DNA of 64,000 nt from Aradus depressus (GCA_963662175.1 OY759219.1:25524908-25588907); one strand, 5' to 3'. Positions 13,150 through 23,650 are shown, counted from the first letter of the stretch. The notes: generated from the letters alone by a model not told the origin. Numbers and translations: made by a program.

Positions 13150-13915
13150 AAGTTTTTAGGACCCCTGGGCACCACAGCTAGTATGCGCCTTTCAACGGCG
13201 GAAGCCACACCTAGTGAATACTTAGCATCGCTGGACGTCCTAGTCAGTGCGTACTTAAGAACGTTTGTGACCACAGCTAGTATGTGGCTTGCGACGGCGG
13301 ACCCAACAGCTAGTACGTAGTTAGGAACGCTGGTCACCACAGCTAGTATGTGCCTCACAACAGCGGACCCCACAGCTAGTACGAAGTTAGGAACGCTGGG
13401 CATCACAGTTATTAAGTGCCTTGCAACAGCGGACCCCACAGCTAGTATGTAGTTAAATACGCTGGGCATTACAGTTAGTAAGTGCTTTGCAACAGCGAAC
13501 TTCACAGCTAGTACATAGTTAGGAACGCTGGGCACTACAGCTAGTAAATGCCTTGCAACAACGGACCCCACAGCTAGTACGATATTAGGAACCCTGGGCA
13601 TCACAGCTAGTATGCTTTTGCAACGACGGACCCCACAGCTAGTACGTTTTTAGGAACGCTGGGCCCTACAGGTAGTAGGTGCCTTGCAACTGCGGACCCC
13701 ACAGATAGTATGTAGTTAGAACCACAGGGCATCACAGCTAGTATGAGTTTTGCAACGGCGGACCCCACAGCTAGTCCCTACGTAGTTAAATACGCTGGGC
13801 CACACTGCTAGCGCCTTGCAACAGCAGACCCCACAGCTAGTACGTAATTAGGAACGCTGGGCATCACAGCTAGTAAATGTCTTGCAACAGTGAACCCCAC
13901 AGCGAATACATAGTT
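13150..13915. repeat. 66-bp tandem core of H4
   Basis: Same repeat family. The minus-strand frame 13104-13604 differs from its H5 counterpart by essentially one codon (A/T). Confidence 0.9.
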
Positions 13916-13924
13916 ACTACTACT

Positions 13925-14765
13925 ACATGTGAAATTCGTGACAATCCGATTCATGACAATACGATCAACCGTTAATGAGCTAGCTCTATATTTATACTTA
14001 GTCCCCCCCCCCCTCAACCCCGCCACCCGTTCAAAACTTCGGGACGCCACACACCTTATTTTTCTATTTGGCCTTCAGGAATAATATATGGGAAATTTCG
14101 TGACAATACGACCAACCGTTAGTGAGCTAACTCTTTATGTATATTTAGCCCCCCCACAACCCTCCTTCCTGTTCAAAATTTTGGGCCGTCACACACCTAA
14201 TATTTCTATTTGACCTTTAGGAATACTACATGTGAAATTTCATGACAATTCGACCATTAGTTAATGAGTTAGCACTATTTATATACTTAGGCCCCCCTTA
14301 CAACCCCCCCTCCCGATCAAAACTTTGGGACGCCACACACGTTATTTTTCTATTTGGCCTTCAGGAATACTCCATGTGAAATTTCGTGACAATCCGACCA
14401 ACCGTTAAAGAATTAGCTCTATATTTATACTTAGGCCCCCCCACAACCCCCCCTCCCGTTCAAAACTTTGGGACGCCACACACCTTTTTATCCTATTTGG
14501 CTTTTAAAAATACTACATGTGAAATTTCATGACGATTCGCCCATTAGTTAATGAGTTAGCTCTATATTTATACTTAGGCCCCCCCACAACCCCCCCTCCC
14601 GTTCAAGACTTTGGGACGCCACACACCTTTTTTTCCTGTTTGGCTTTTAAAAAGACTACGTGTGAAATTTCATGACAATTTGACCATTAGTTAATGAGTT
14701 AGCACTATTTATATACTTAGGCCCCCCTTACAACCCCCCCTCCCGATCAAAATTTTGGGACGCCA
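13925..14765. repeat. ~141-bp tandem array of H4
   Basis: About six units with C-tract pairs, ending in the conserved right-end module. Confidence 0.85.
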
Positions 14766-15064
14766 TATAGCCTATTATTCAATCGGGCTCAAAAGAATGC
14801 TACATGGGCAGTTTCATAAAAATCCGTCCAGCGGTTTGGGCGTGATGCTGGAACAAACATACAAACAAACAAACAAACCCCGTTTCAGCTTTATTAATAT
14901 AGACTAGCAGTAATACCCGGCGTTGCCCGGGGAACTTTGATTTTTCTCCCAATATCTTCTATAACGCTATTCAGTTCCTCGACAGTACATTCATGATGTT
15001 ATAATTTTCAATTATTCATACGGAATAAGGCTTATAGTCCTTCAGCTGTTGTAACGCTAGTAAG

Positions 15065-15830
15065 TTTTTAGGACCCCTGGGCACCACAGCTAGTATGCGC
15101 CTTTCAACGGCGGAAGCCACACCTAGTGAATACTTAGCATCGCTGGACGTCCTAGTCAGTGCGTACTTAAGAACGTTTGTGACCACAGCTAGTATGTGGC
15201 TTGCGACGGCGGACCCAACAGCTAGTACGTAGTTAGGAACGCTGGTCACCACAGCTAGTATGTGCCTCACAACAGCGGACCCCACAGCTAGTACGAAGTT
15301 AGGAACGCTGGGCATCACAGTTATTAAGTGCCTTGCAACAGCGGACCCCACAGTTAGTATGTAGTTAAATACGCTGGGCATTACAGTTAGTAAGTGCTTT
15401 GCAACAGCGAACTTCACAGCTAGTACATAGTTAGGAACGCTGGGCACTACAGCTAGTAAATGCCTTGCAACAACGGACCCCACAGCTAGTACGATATTAG
15501 GAACCCTGGGCATCACAGCTAGTATGCTTTTGCAACGACGGACCCCACAGCTAGTACGTTTTTAGGAACGCTGGGCCCTACAGGTAGTAGGTGCCTTGCA
15601 ACTGCGGACCCCACAGATAGTATGTAGTTAGAACCACAGGGCATCACAGCTAGTATGAGTTTTGCAACGGCGGACCCCACAGCTAGTCCCTACGTAGTTA
15701 AATACGCTGGGCCACACTGCTAGCGCCTTGCAACAGCAGACCCCACAGCTAGTACGTAATTAGGAACGCTGGGCATCACAGCTAGTAAATGTCTTGCAAC
15801 AGTGAACCCCACAGCGAATACATAGTTACT
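15065..15830. repeat. 66-bp tandem core of H5
   Basis: Near-identical to the H4 core unit by unit. Confidence 0.9.
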
Positions 15831-15839
15831 ACTACTACA

Positions 15840-16870
15840 TGTGAAATTCGTGACAATCCGATTCATGACAATACGATCAACCGTTAATGAGCTAGCTCTA
15901 TATTTATACTTAGTCCCCCCCCCCCCCTCAACCCCGCCACCCGTTCAAAACTTCGGGACGCCACACACCTTATTTTTCTATTTGGCCTTCAGGAATAATA
16001 TATGCGAAATTTCGTGACAATACGACCAACCGTTAATGAGCTAACTCTTTATGTATATTTAGCCCCCCCACAACCCTCCTTCCTGTTCAAAATTTTGGGC
16101 CGTCACACACCTAATATTTCTATTTGACCTTTAGGAATACTACATGTGAAATTTCATGACAATTCGACCATTAGTTAATGAGTTAGCACTATTTATATAC
16201 TTAGGCCCCCCTTACAACCCCCCCTCCCGATCAAAACCTTTGAACGTCACACACCTTATTTTTCTATTTGGTCTTCAGGAATACTCCATGTGAAATTTCG
16301 TGACAATCCGACCAACCGTTAAACAGTTAGCTCTATATTTATACTTAGGCCCCCCCACAACCCCCCCTCCCGTTCAAAAATTTGGGACGCCACACACCTT
16401 TTTTTCCTATTTGGCTTTTAAAAATACTACATGTGAAATTTCATGACGATTCGCCCATTAGTTAATGAGTAAGCTCTATATTTATACTTAGGCCCCCCCA
16501 CAACCCCCCCCTCCCGTTCAAAACTTTGGGACGCCACACACCTTTTTTTCTGTTTGGCTTTTAAAAAGACTACGTGTGAAATTATATGACAATTTGACCA
16601 TTAGTTAATGAGTTAGCACTATTTATATACTTAGGCCCCCCCACAACCCCCCCCCCCCCCTCCCGTTCAAATGTTTGGGGCGCCACACTCCTTATTTTTT
16701 TATTTTACCTTCAGGAATACTACATGTGAAATTTCATGACGATTCGCCCATTAGTTAATGAGTTAGCACTATTTATATACTTAGGCCCCCCTTATAACCC
16801 CCCCTCCCGTTCAAATGTTTGGGGCGCCACACTCTTTATTTTTCTATTTGCCCTTCAGGAATACTATATG
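15840..16870. repeat. ~141-bp tandem array of H5
   Basis: About seven units with C-tract pairs, diverging from H4 in the last three. Confidence 0.85.
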
Positions 16871-17215
16871 TGACATGACGCCACATAGCCTATTATTCAA
16901 TCGGGCTCAAAAGAATGCTACATGTGAAGTTTCATGAAGATCCGTCCAGCGGTTTGGGCGTGATGCTGGAACAAACATACAAACAAACAAACAAACCCCG
17001 TTTCAGCTTTATTAATATAGATTACCTTCCATTATATCGATACAGATCGTAGAAATGTATACAGACAACATATTAATCTTTATTTAAAATATAATATCAT
17101 ATGATTATTATTATGCAGTTTTTACTTTTATTTTGACAGTTAATTTCATGTAGTTACGTAGGTTATCTATTAGTTAATATTTATATCAGATATGAAAATA
17201 ATTTATAATATGTAG

Positions 17216-17397
17216 ATGTGGTTGATTTAGTTGTCAATTTAAGTATAACCAGACTGGAGAAGGCAAGTTGGAGGTTGCTGACCAACCATAAACGTGCTCG
17301 CAAGAAGAAACTGGCTCAAGTGGTCTACTTTCTCTGTTTGTGTTTCTCCATCCTCACTTGCATTCTGTGTATAGGACACCGAACATCTTCATCCTTG
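17216..17397 (+). CDS. Exon A of the four-exon membrane-protein gene (5' boundary uncertain)
   Basis: From 17218 the frame is open for 60 codons up to a donor, TTG|GTAATA, at 17398. It encodes a basic stretch (KRARKKKLAQ) followed by one hydrophobic segment, VVYFLCLCFSILTCILCI, then GHRTSSSL. By the positive-inside rule this is a type II signal anchor with the N terminus in the cytosol. An in-frame TAA at 17206-17208 bounds the exon on the left. TAG at 17213-17215 is one possible acceptor; AG at 17229-17230 and 17251-17252 are others. There is no in-frame ATG, so the start codon must lie in an upstream exon that I cannot see. The exon ends in phase 0, which matches exon B. Translation past the donor gives only a short tail ending at 17424. 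Confidence 0.7.
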
Positions 17398-17813
17398 GTA
17401 ATAAGTATGGAGCCTTTCTTGTAGAGTGCGACTTAAAACATGTATTAAGTGTTAAAGAGTAGCTGTCGGGTTAAGTAAGTACTTGATAATTTTTAAGTTG
17501 AGGAATATGGACATATTCTGGAAAAATAATAAAACAATTAAACAAACTTATTTTTTGAAATATTGTTTATTTCATAAAAAGATGCTATAGACCAAGTGAT
17601 TATTTATAATGCCCAGGCAGTTTGAAAAATGCCCAAAATGAGTAGACAATATGATAATAACTATTGGAAATGTTAAATTGATCGAGTGAATAATGTCCTT
17701 CATTGGGTATAGTAATAAAAATATGTGTTTTATTGTCAGAATAATATACTTAACACAAAAGCCTAATTGCTACACAATTCTACTAAAACCACTCTGGATG
17801 TATGACTCATAAA

Positions 17814-18077
17814 TCTACGGTTCGGCTAAAATATCTAACCTGAAACGTATCCAGGTTCTCCAGTCAAAGACACTCAGACTCATTACACAATGCCCCATCA
17901 TACGTAAGTAACAGAACACTCCACAATGACCTCATGATAAACACAGTTCACGACACAATTCAGGACCTTTACAGACGTTTCTATAGCAAATTGCATTCAC
18001 ACCCATATCCATACATCCACTCACTATTTGCCACACAATCCTCCCAGGAGATTGAAGAAGAGGTGGAACTGTGACTT
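17814..18077 (+). pseudogene. LINE reverse-transcriptase C-terminal relic in intron 1
   Basis: One frame reads YGSAKISNLKRIQVLQSKTL then RLITQCP, the conserved C-terminal region of Jockey-clade ORF2 proteins (compare ORF2 at 49900-52464, FQNKVLRIATNAPW). The end RLKKRWNCDLL matches the usual R(R)LKRRWPRDLL terminus. Frameshifts and stops lie between them. This is an old 5'-truncated copy on the sense strand of the host gene's first visible intron. Confidence 0.75.
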
Positions 18078-18082
18078 ACTAT

Positions 18083-18310
18083 AATCCCGAATTGCGACCG
18101 CCCACTTCTTGAAACAAAATCATAATATCCCCATAATATTCATTGATAATAATCATAATATTCATTGTTTTTAAATTTCGCCCTGAGGAGCTACCGCTGG
18201 GTAGCCTTCCTCTCTCACGCCAGTCAGGACATCCACTATCAATCAAGTCCTCTTGGTAGCTGGTTGTTGCGTCATGGCAACAGTTGCGATTAACATTATT
18301 AAGACAAAAA
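18083..18310 (-). repeat. Interspersed repeat family Y, copy in intron 1
   Basis: The reverse complement matches 32980-33165 and 34098-34215. Shared motifs include GTTGCCATAACGCACC, GATAGTGGATGTC, AGAGGAAGGCTACCCAGTGG and TTTAAAAACAATGAA. No protein domain is recognised. It may be a fragment of an unclassified transposon. Confidence 0.7.
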
Positions 18311-18766
18311 AAAAACATAATAACATTAAAAAATCAAAGGTACGCATAGTACTTTCACGTGACAAAAAAAATTTAGTTTTTAGGTTTAGTGATTATTATT
18401 AACTATCGCGTAACTTGAGTTCGTGAAAAACTGAGTACTCTGACCTTTTAGTGATACTAACTCATTTAATCGTTCATCAAATAGATAATGTATGTCAATT
18501 AATTTTAATTTATTCATGCTAAAACAAGAAATTATGACACATCAATATAGAATGAGAATTCAAAAGTCCTTGAGTAAAACATCTATTGATTTTCAAGTAA
18601 ATCGTTCAACACCTGCAAAATCTGACAACAATTTTGCACTTTGTACATTTTGATAATGTTCACTCTTTAATATAATATATTATCATTTATATATTATATT
18701 ATAATTATTTATTTATTATATTATAATTTAATACATATAACTGTACAATAACTGGCATGTTGTTAG
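18311..18766. other. Rest of intron 1, AT-rich, no feature seen
   Basis: Strongly AT-rich, with a run of ATATTATAATTATTT-like sequence near 18670-18730. It ends in the acceptor TGTTAG used by exon B. Confidence 0.5.
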
Positions 18767-18891
18767 ACAGACGAACACCCTAACAGCAAGTATTTTGATG
18801 AACCCCAAAAAGAATCTGACCTGGAAGAATGGCCCTCAAGAAATCTTCAACCTCCTAATATCGGCTTGGCTTCACCTCAATGCAACTATAT
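18767..18891 (+). CDS. Exon B of the four-exon membrane-protein gene
   Basis: This 125-nt exon is too short to stand out as an ORF but is open throughout. It starts after TGTTAG (AG at 18765-18766) with ACA GAC GAA CAC and ends TAC-like ..AACTATAT before the strong donor GTACGT at 18892. The peptide starts TDEHPNSKYFDEPQKESD and continues LEEWPSRNLQPPNIGL. It is acidic and proline-rich and is predicted to lie just outside the membrane, after the anchor in exon A. Phase 0 at its start matches exon A, and phase 2 at its end matches exon C (AT + G makes a Met codon). An alternative donor four bases downstream would break that match. Confidence 0.72.
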
Positions 18892-19457
18892 GTACGTAAC
18901 ATATTTCTATTTATTTATTTATATTCGTTTATTTATTTTAATTTAGTTATGCACTCAACTAATCATCAGTGTACGTTATTTTCTCAGCCTTTTAGCTAAG
19001 ATCAAAGTGCAGTACATTATTGCCGAGTGTATTATTATTAGCATACTAGTATTATTAGCGGGGGGATGGCCGCTTAAAATGTAGGGAGATGGTACCCATA
19101 CTATAGTATAAGGAAGTATTGTAATCGTCCGAAAATCCGAGATCGAGTTTACAACGCATTTTTACGTTTCAAAGGGGTTTGAGGAGCTTTCACGATGATG
19201 TCGTACGTCATTGGGACTTCGTGAGAGTTCTGATTGGTTCTTACCAAAAATATTCCTTATTATTTTTCCAAACGCTACTTTGATTTGAGATAGAAATATT
19301 TCAAAGTGATTATTAAATTGTACAGACAGGATTAAAGCAGAATATCTAAGTCGGATCTAAGTCGAAAAACATGAAAGGATTGACCTACCTTTGTGATATA
19401 ATGATTGTCGATATAAATTGGGAAACATAGAATTCATTACAGGGTTTAGAATAAACA
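18892..19457. other. Intron 2, first part
   Basis: AT-rich at the start. About 19120-19330 resembles the interspersed repeat at 45170-45780 (ATCCGAGATCGAG.TT, TTTTTACGTTTCAA, ACCAAAAATATTCCTTATTA). No exon-like stretch was found. Confidence 0.5.
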
Positions 19458-19792
19458 AGTTAGTTTAGTCTCATGCCCGGGCTTTAACTACGAGGTCATA
19501 TCGCCTACTACCAGAGCGCTCTTTCGTCACTCTGGTGGACATGATCCCGACTCTACTGTGGGAGTCCTAAATTTTGCCTATCCTAAATTTTTATTCAACT
19601 AGGATAGGGGTCTTTAAAGAGTACCTGACGTCGTACAGGCTCGGGACCATCGCTTAACCTCCCATCCGAAGGACGGCGCCCTTAAGTTTATTTAACCTCC
19701 CAGATAAAATAAACTAAGGGCCTCGGCCTGGTTTCGAACCAACGATCTTGAGCTCAGAAGGCAAGCACGCATACCACTGAGCTAACGGCGCA
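19458..19792 (-). mobile_element. SINE-A copy in intron 2
   Basis: On the minus strand the head has a tRNA-like A box (TAGCTCAGTGGTATGCG) and B box (GGTTCGAAACC), here one base off each. Then follow the core CGTCCTTCGGATGGGA and a tail with CCAGAGTGACGAAAGAGCGC and CCCGGGCATGAG. It is nearly full length and oriented against the host gene. Confidence 0.85.
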
Positions 19793-20682
19793 TTACATGG
19801 GCAGTTATTGGGATTTTTGAGTTGAGACCCCCTCGGAACTCTATCTTTCGTTTGGCCGTTTGCCCCTGAAAATTCCCCTTTTGCCCTCCTTATGCTGAGT
19901 TTCTCCATACCTTAAAGGTCAGTCGAATGTACTTTATGTTTAATCATTATTTTTCACTACTTGTTTAAATTTATTTTATTTCTCTTGGTATATTAATTAA
20001 TGTATTTTTATTATTTCTTTCATTTTTAAATGTTTTATTATTACATTAAAAAAAAAAATATTATAAAAAATATTTAAAAAAAAACAGTATAATTTTTTTA
20101 AATTCTATTAAAATGGATCTATTTATTTATTTATAGTTTTTTATTTATCAATTTAAAATTGATTAATATATGTATATATATTTATTTTATTTGTTTATAT
20201 TTAGTTACATTGTTTTCTTTTTCTTATCTATATCTCGCACATTGGGACCTGATGAAAAGACGTAAGAACGTCCCGAAACGTTGTGGTAAAGACACTTCTG
20301 GAAGAGTTTTAAAAAATAGTTATCTTAATTTTATTAAATATAAAAATGTATCTACTTATTATAAATGTATCTATGTTTTAATTTTTTTTTTGTAGGTACT
20401 CATATATTTTTAAGTATTTATTTATTCAGTTTTTATTCATTTCATTTTACTTTTTCAAATAGTTTTGTTATTATTAGTAGTTATACATTTAAATTATAAG
20501 CTACCTATCTTAATGTATTTGGTTTGGAATTTTAATTTTGTGTATGAGTATTCTGTAGCCACTATGTAAGTCAAATATTGAGTTTTAGCTCAAACGGTCG
20601 ATTGGCTTTGGACGGAGTACACAGCCGGTGATTGAAATTATTTAATCTATATTCATTATTTAATACACATTTAATTTTTTAG
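19793..20682. other. Intron 2, remainder
   Basis: Very AT-rich and low in complexity (19930-20240, 20290-20560). The one structured element is the hammerhead-like motif at 20244-20283. Family-X-like text (CTCAAACGGTCGATTGGCTT) is at about 20588-20610. It ends in TTAATTTTTTAG, the acceptor of exon C. Confidence 0.5.
20244..20283 (+). other. Hammerhead-ribozyme-like motif
   Basis: CTGATGA (20249-20255) is followed by a 5-bp hairpin, GACGT-AAGA-ACGTC (20259-20272), then CC and CGAAAC (20274-20279). This is the order of conserved boxes in a hammerhead core (CUGAUGA, stem II, GAAA). The AAA and CC bases flanking stem II are not canonical, and I could not define stems I and III, so activity is doubtful. 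Motifs of this type occur in Penelope-like and related retroelements. Confidence 0.3.
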
Positions 20683-20847
20683 GGGAAATGTGCAACCAAT
20701 GCCGTTTGAGAAGAAGTATAAAAGATCTACCAGGAACCTAGATTGTATGTATGGTCTCGGTGGGAAATGGACCTTGTTGTACGGAGGTGTTCGAAATCAA
20801 ATGATACTGCCAAGAAGAAAACTTAAAGATGGTTTTGAAGTCAAAAG
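20683..20847 (+). CDS. Exon C of the four-exon membrane-protein gene
   Basis: This 165-nt exon lies between acceptor AATTTTTTAG and donor AAAAG|GTAGTA. Its open frame begins GNVQPMPFEKKYKRSTRNLD and continues CMYGLGGKWTLLYGGV, then RNQMILPRRKLKDGFEVK. It enters in phase 2 (first base completes ATG with exon B) and leaves in phase 2 (AG + A makes Arg with exon D). A stop (TAG at 20849-20851) follows at once if the donor is ignored, so splicing is needed. The basic, Gly/Tyr-bearing sequence contrasts with the acidic exons on either side. No family is recognised. Confidence 0.75.
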
Positions 20848-20909
20848 GTAGTAAATACATAGTATTCTAGTCAAATTTCTCATTAAAATTAATGGACAGG
20901 TAACAGAGC

Positions 20910-21475
20910 CAGGGGCGTAGCCAGGAATATGAGCCGGGGGGGGGGGGGGGGGGGGGGGGGGCAAAGTTAGGCTACGAGGGTGCCGCACAGCCCGCAGTTT
21001 CCGTGGTTAGCGTTGAAGACTTTTTGTTATTAATTTGGGAGACTCGGACCTCTAGAAGCACTCCCTGAGGTAACCACTGACTGTAATATAAGTTGACTTT
21101 ACATGAGCAGCAAAAATGCAAAGCGCAGCCGCAGCAAATGCACGCTGTGGTTTCTGTGCTTTTAGAATTAAATGACTCACATCCAATAGCGTGCATTTGC
21201 TGCTGTTGCTCTTTGCATTTTTACTGCGCATGTAAAATCAGCTTTAAGAGTATTAAGTTTAACATAAATGAAGATTTTGAGCAAGGAAATGAAATGATCG
21301 AATTCATATATATTTAAAAAAATGTAATATGACTTGTTTTGTACATGTACATTTATGTAACAGCTGATTGCTGATTTAGGCATCAGACGCACAGGAAATT
21401 TGAAGATCCTATTGGTAACTTAAACATGCGCCCGCCATCTGCCCCTCCCCCCCCCCCCCCCTGGCGACGCCCCTG
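20910..21475. mobile_element. hAT-type MITE in intron 3
   Basis: Ends are CAGGGGCGTAGCCAGG and CCTGGCGACGCCCCTG, flanked by 8-bp target duplications AACAGAGC / AAGAGAGC (one mismatch). A long G run follows the left end and a C run precedes the right end. The centre holds an imperfect inverted repeat around GCAAATGCACGCT / AGCGTGCATTTGC. A related copy lies at 42746-43356. No transposase. Confidence 0.85.
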
Positions 21476-21894
21476 AAGAGAGCTCATATCTATATATGTA
21501 ATACTTTACCAGCTATCTATATAATACTTTACCAGCTATCCATAAAAACTTTACCATGAAATTTATGTAATCGGTCAAAAAGTGTTATTCAGATATTAAA
21601 ATTTGTTTTTTATCTTTAAAAATCCGTTGTCAAATTTTTTTAGTGTTTTTTAAAATCTGAAAATATTCAACGTGTACACATGAAATGAATTTTTTCTATC
21701 ATGTCAAACCTCTTCTGTTTGTTTTAGTCAACAAAAGTCCATTTCAATTACAATGCAGTTTTGATGGTTCAGAGACACAGTAAATATTGGGATTGATCAG
21801 GGAAGGCCGCAAGGGAAAATAGAGCTCCCCCCTTACTAGCCCCTCGGATTTCAAGGCTTTAAATTTATATCTATTCACACTCTATTTTTTTTTT
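21476..21894. other. Intron 3 segment without a defined feature
   Basis: Contains a short direct repeat TATATAATACTTTACCAGCTAT (about 21490-21540, two copies) and otherwise AT-rich sequence. Confidence 0.4.
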
Positions 21895-22440
21895 TTACTT
21901 TTAAAGCGAGATATAGGGTAGTTATGTAGTCGACCAGAAATTCGATGTTGTTTCCATCGGAATTTCATGTTCAGCTCTCTGATTCCAAAAATGAAAAAAA
22001 AAGAGTTGTCGATGAATGACCGGTAATGTACTTCCCCAGAACGAATTAATCAATTAGTTTTTCGCTCCCTCCCCCCTTCTAAAACCAGTCGACCGTTTGC
22101 TCTAATATTCAATAGTTGACTTATATAGGGACCCCTGAATCCTCATACTTAATTTTGTGTAGATAAATTCATTGCATTGGCAGTTATTAGGGTTTTTGAA
22201 TTGAGCCTCCTCCCTGAACCCCCTTCCCTTCTGCCAATTCCCCTGAAAATTAATAAGTTCTTGGGGTTTGGATTCACATATGAAATTTTGAGATGATACA
22301 TTCATTTTAGCGGCAATTATTAGAGTTTTTGAGTTAAGCCTCATCCCTAATCCCCCTCTCCTTGGGCCGATTTGCCTGAAAATCGATAGATGTCGTCGAA
22401 AAGTCAAAACCTCATGAGGAGAATACATGTCTCAGCGAAA
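21895..22440 (-). repeat. Interspersed repeat family X copy (intron 3)
   Basis: Carries the family hallmarks: GAGATATAGGGTAGTTATGT, GAATTTCATGTT, GGTAATGTACTTCCCCAGAA, GTCGACCGTTTGC, CAATAGTTGACTTATATAGG and two sub-repeats with TTCATTGCATTGGCAGTTAT. Other copies are at 28735-28929, 29456-30895, 33600-33740, 34210-34790, 40270-40640 and 61055-61315. The family is unclassified; its sub-repeats vary in number from copy to copy. Confidence 0.7.
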
Positions 22441-22496
22441 TTGACAGAAGAGAAGAGGAGTTCAGGAGAGAGAGCTCAACTCAAATACCATAATAT

Positions 22497-22935
22497 TTAT
22501 TTATTTATTTTTTTTTCCGAAGGCTGATTATCTCACCGCGGCCTGAGTAGGCCTATTGTGTGTTGGTCCCTAAAGCTCTGTATCTTTGATGAAATCCAGG
22601 ATTCTGCTGCAGGTTCCCTCGATTACCTGCTTCGGTCTCCTGCTCTCTATTGCCTTACACTGATCAGCCCTGTCATAGCTCTTAGATCCATTCTGCTCAT
22701 ATTCAGAAGCTCTCGGCTTCTTTTCCGCAACAAAGAGTTTTGATTGTCTTTGCTTTGGGACCCCTCTCCAGAACTGTGTTTCCTGGTCAGCCAACTTTTT
22801 ATTGCCGCCCTTGCGGTGCTCTAAGAGATCCCGCAGAAGGGTTCCGGTCCTATAGGTTCTCTGTGAGCTCCTGACCTCCTGATGTCCTGGCACCCATCTC
22901 ATCTCTACTCTATTTTTGTCCATCAGGACTCCAGT
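22497..22935 (-). pseudogene. LINE 3' fragment with RNase H relic (intron 3)
   Basis: Read on the minus strand it gives VEMRWVPGHQEV, the WVPGH motif of LINE-encoded RNase H. Then come KKLADQETQFWRGVPKQRQS, KLFVAEKKPR and a C-terminal tail ending ILDFIKDTEL. The poly-A end of the element appears as a T run at about 22500-22516. A second copy of the same family is at 32649-32965. Residues between WVPGH and the FWRGVPKQ block are scrambled, so the domain is not functional. Clade: an I/R1-like, RNase H-bearing LINE is the best guess. Confidence 0.7.
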
Positions 22936-23004
22936 GCTTTAAGGCATAACAGGACGATTTTGGAATATATGATGACAGCTCGCAGCACTTGCAGCCCTCC
23001 CCTG

Positions 23005-23108
23005 GTAGAACTCCCTCCCGGGGCCATGGATGTCGTAAATAACTAGATAACAACACCCTTACAAGAGATATGGCTAATATGCATCGAATATAAGGCCAAA
23101 AAAAATAT
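23005..23108 (+). mobile_element. SINE-B 3' fragment
   Basis: Matches the second half of the SINE-B copy at 33750-33956 (CTCCCGGGGCCATGGATGT, GATATGGCTAATATGCATCG, GGCCAAAAAAAA). The tRNA-like head is missing. Confidence 0.75.
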
Positions 23109-23163
23109 ATATATATTTATATATTATAAAATTATATATCAATTATAATTGAATTACAATGAA

Positions 23164-23464
23164 TAACTATTCATATACAAGAATGCTAAATAATCCATAA
23201 TTTATTTCCTGATCTTTATTGTAAACAATTTATTTCACAATCAGCTCAAGGGAATGGGAGGACCAGAGGGGCGCAACTCAAAAACACTCCATAAAATTCC
23301 TCCAGATAAAATTTCAAACGAAATCAATAGGTGCCGTCCAATTTAAATTTAACATTTTTTGTCGACACGTTCATTAGATCGGTAGTTATTGAGTTGAAAT
23401 TGTTTACAATAAAGATCAGAAAATAAATTGTGGGATATTTAGCATTCTTGTATATGAATAATTG
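23164..23464. repeat. Inverted repeat with ~67-bp arms in intron 3
   Basis: Arm 23164-23230 (TTCATATACAAGAATGCTAA ... TTTATTGTAAACAATT) is matched in reverse complement by 23398-23464. The ~165-base centre is a family X fragment (GTCGACACGTTCATTAGATC). It resembles a small foldback transposon or an inverted insertion pair. Confidence 0.7.
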
Positions 23465-23650
23465 ATATACTTTTGTAAAGAATATTGACGAACATCTTGC
23501 GATGTTATTTATTGATTTGTATGAAAAAAAAAAAAAAAAAAAAAAAATTTAGATACTGTTGATGAGAAGAGTTCTCTTCAAAACGTCTATAATTGGTAGG
23601 TTGTAAAAACCAACAAATATCATATATTATATATATTTTGTATGTTTCAG

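Larger units (their letters stand above)
12991..14902 (-). mobile_element. Non-autonomous Helentron-like element H4 (head-to-tail with H3 and H5)
   Basis: It begins ACTAGCAGTAATACCCGGCG directly after the ATTAATATAG end of H3 and finishes with the same ATTAATATAG directly before H5. The 66-bp core is at about 13150-13915 and the 141-bp array at about 13925-14765. It is almost identical to H5 through the core, so H4 and H5 look like a recent tandem duplication. Confidence 0.75.
14903..17021 (-). mobile_element. Non-autonomous Helentron-like element H5
   Basis: Third of the head-to-tail series. Core at about 15065-15830, 141-bp array at about 15840-16870. The distal units differ from H4, including a run of over 15 C near 16650 and a truncated unit near 16880. 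It ends GTTTCAGCTTTATTAATATAG, immediately upstream of the host gene region. Confidence 0.75.

Noticed and set aside
1..17021. CRISPR-like array of repeats and spacers
   Set aside because: Units are contiguous with no unique spacers, lengths are 66, 141 and 440 bases, and the DNA is eukaryotic.
18892..18896. Alternative donor at 18896 for exon B
   Set aside because: It would end the exon in phase 0 and not match exon C; the donor at 18892 (GTACGT) is stronger and matches.
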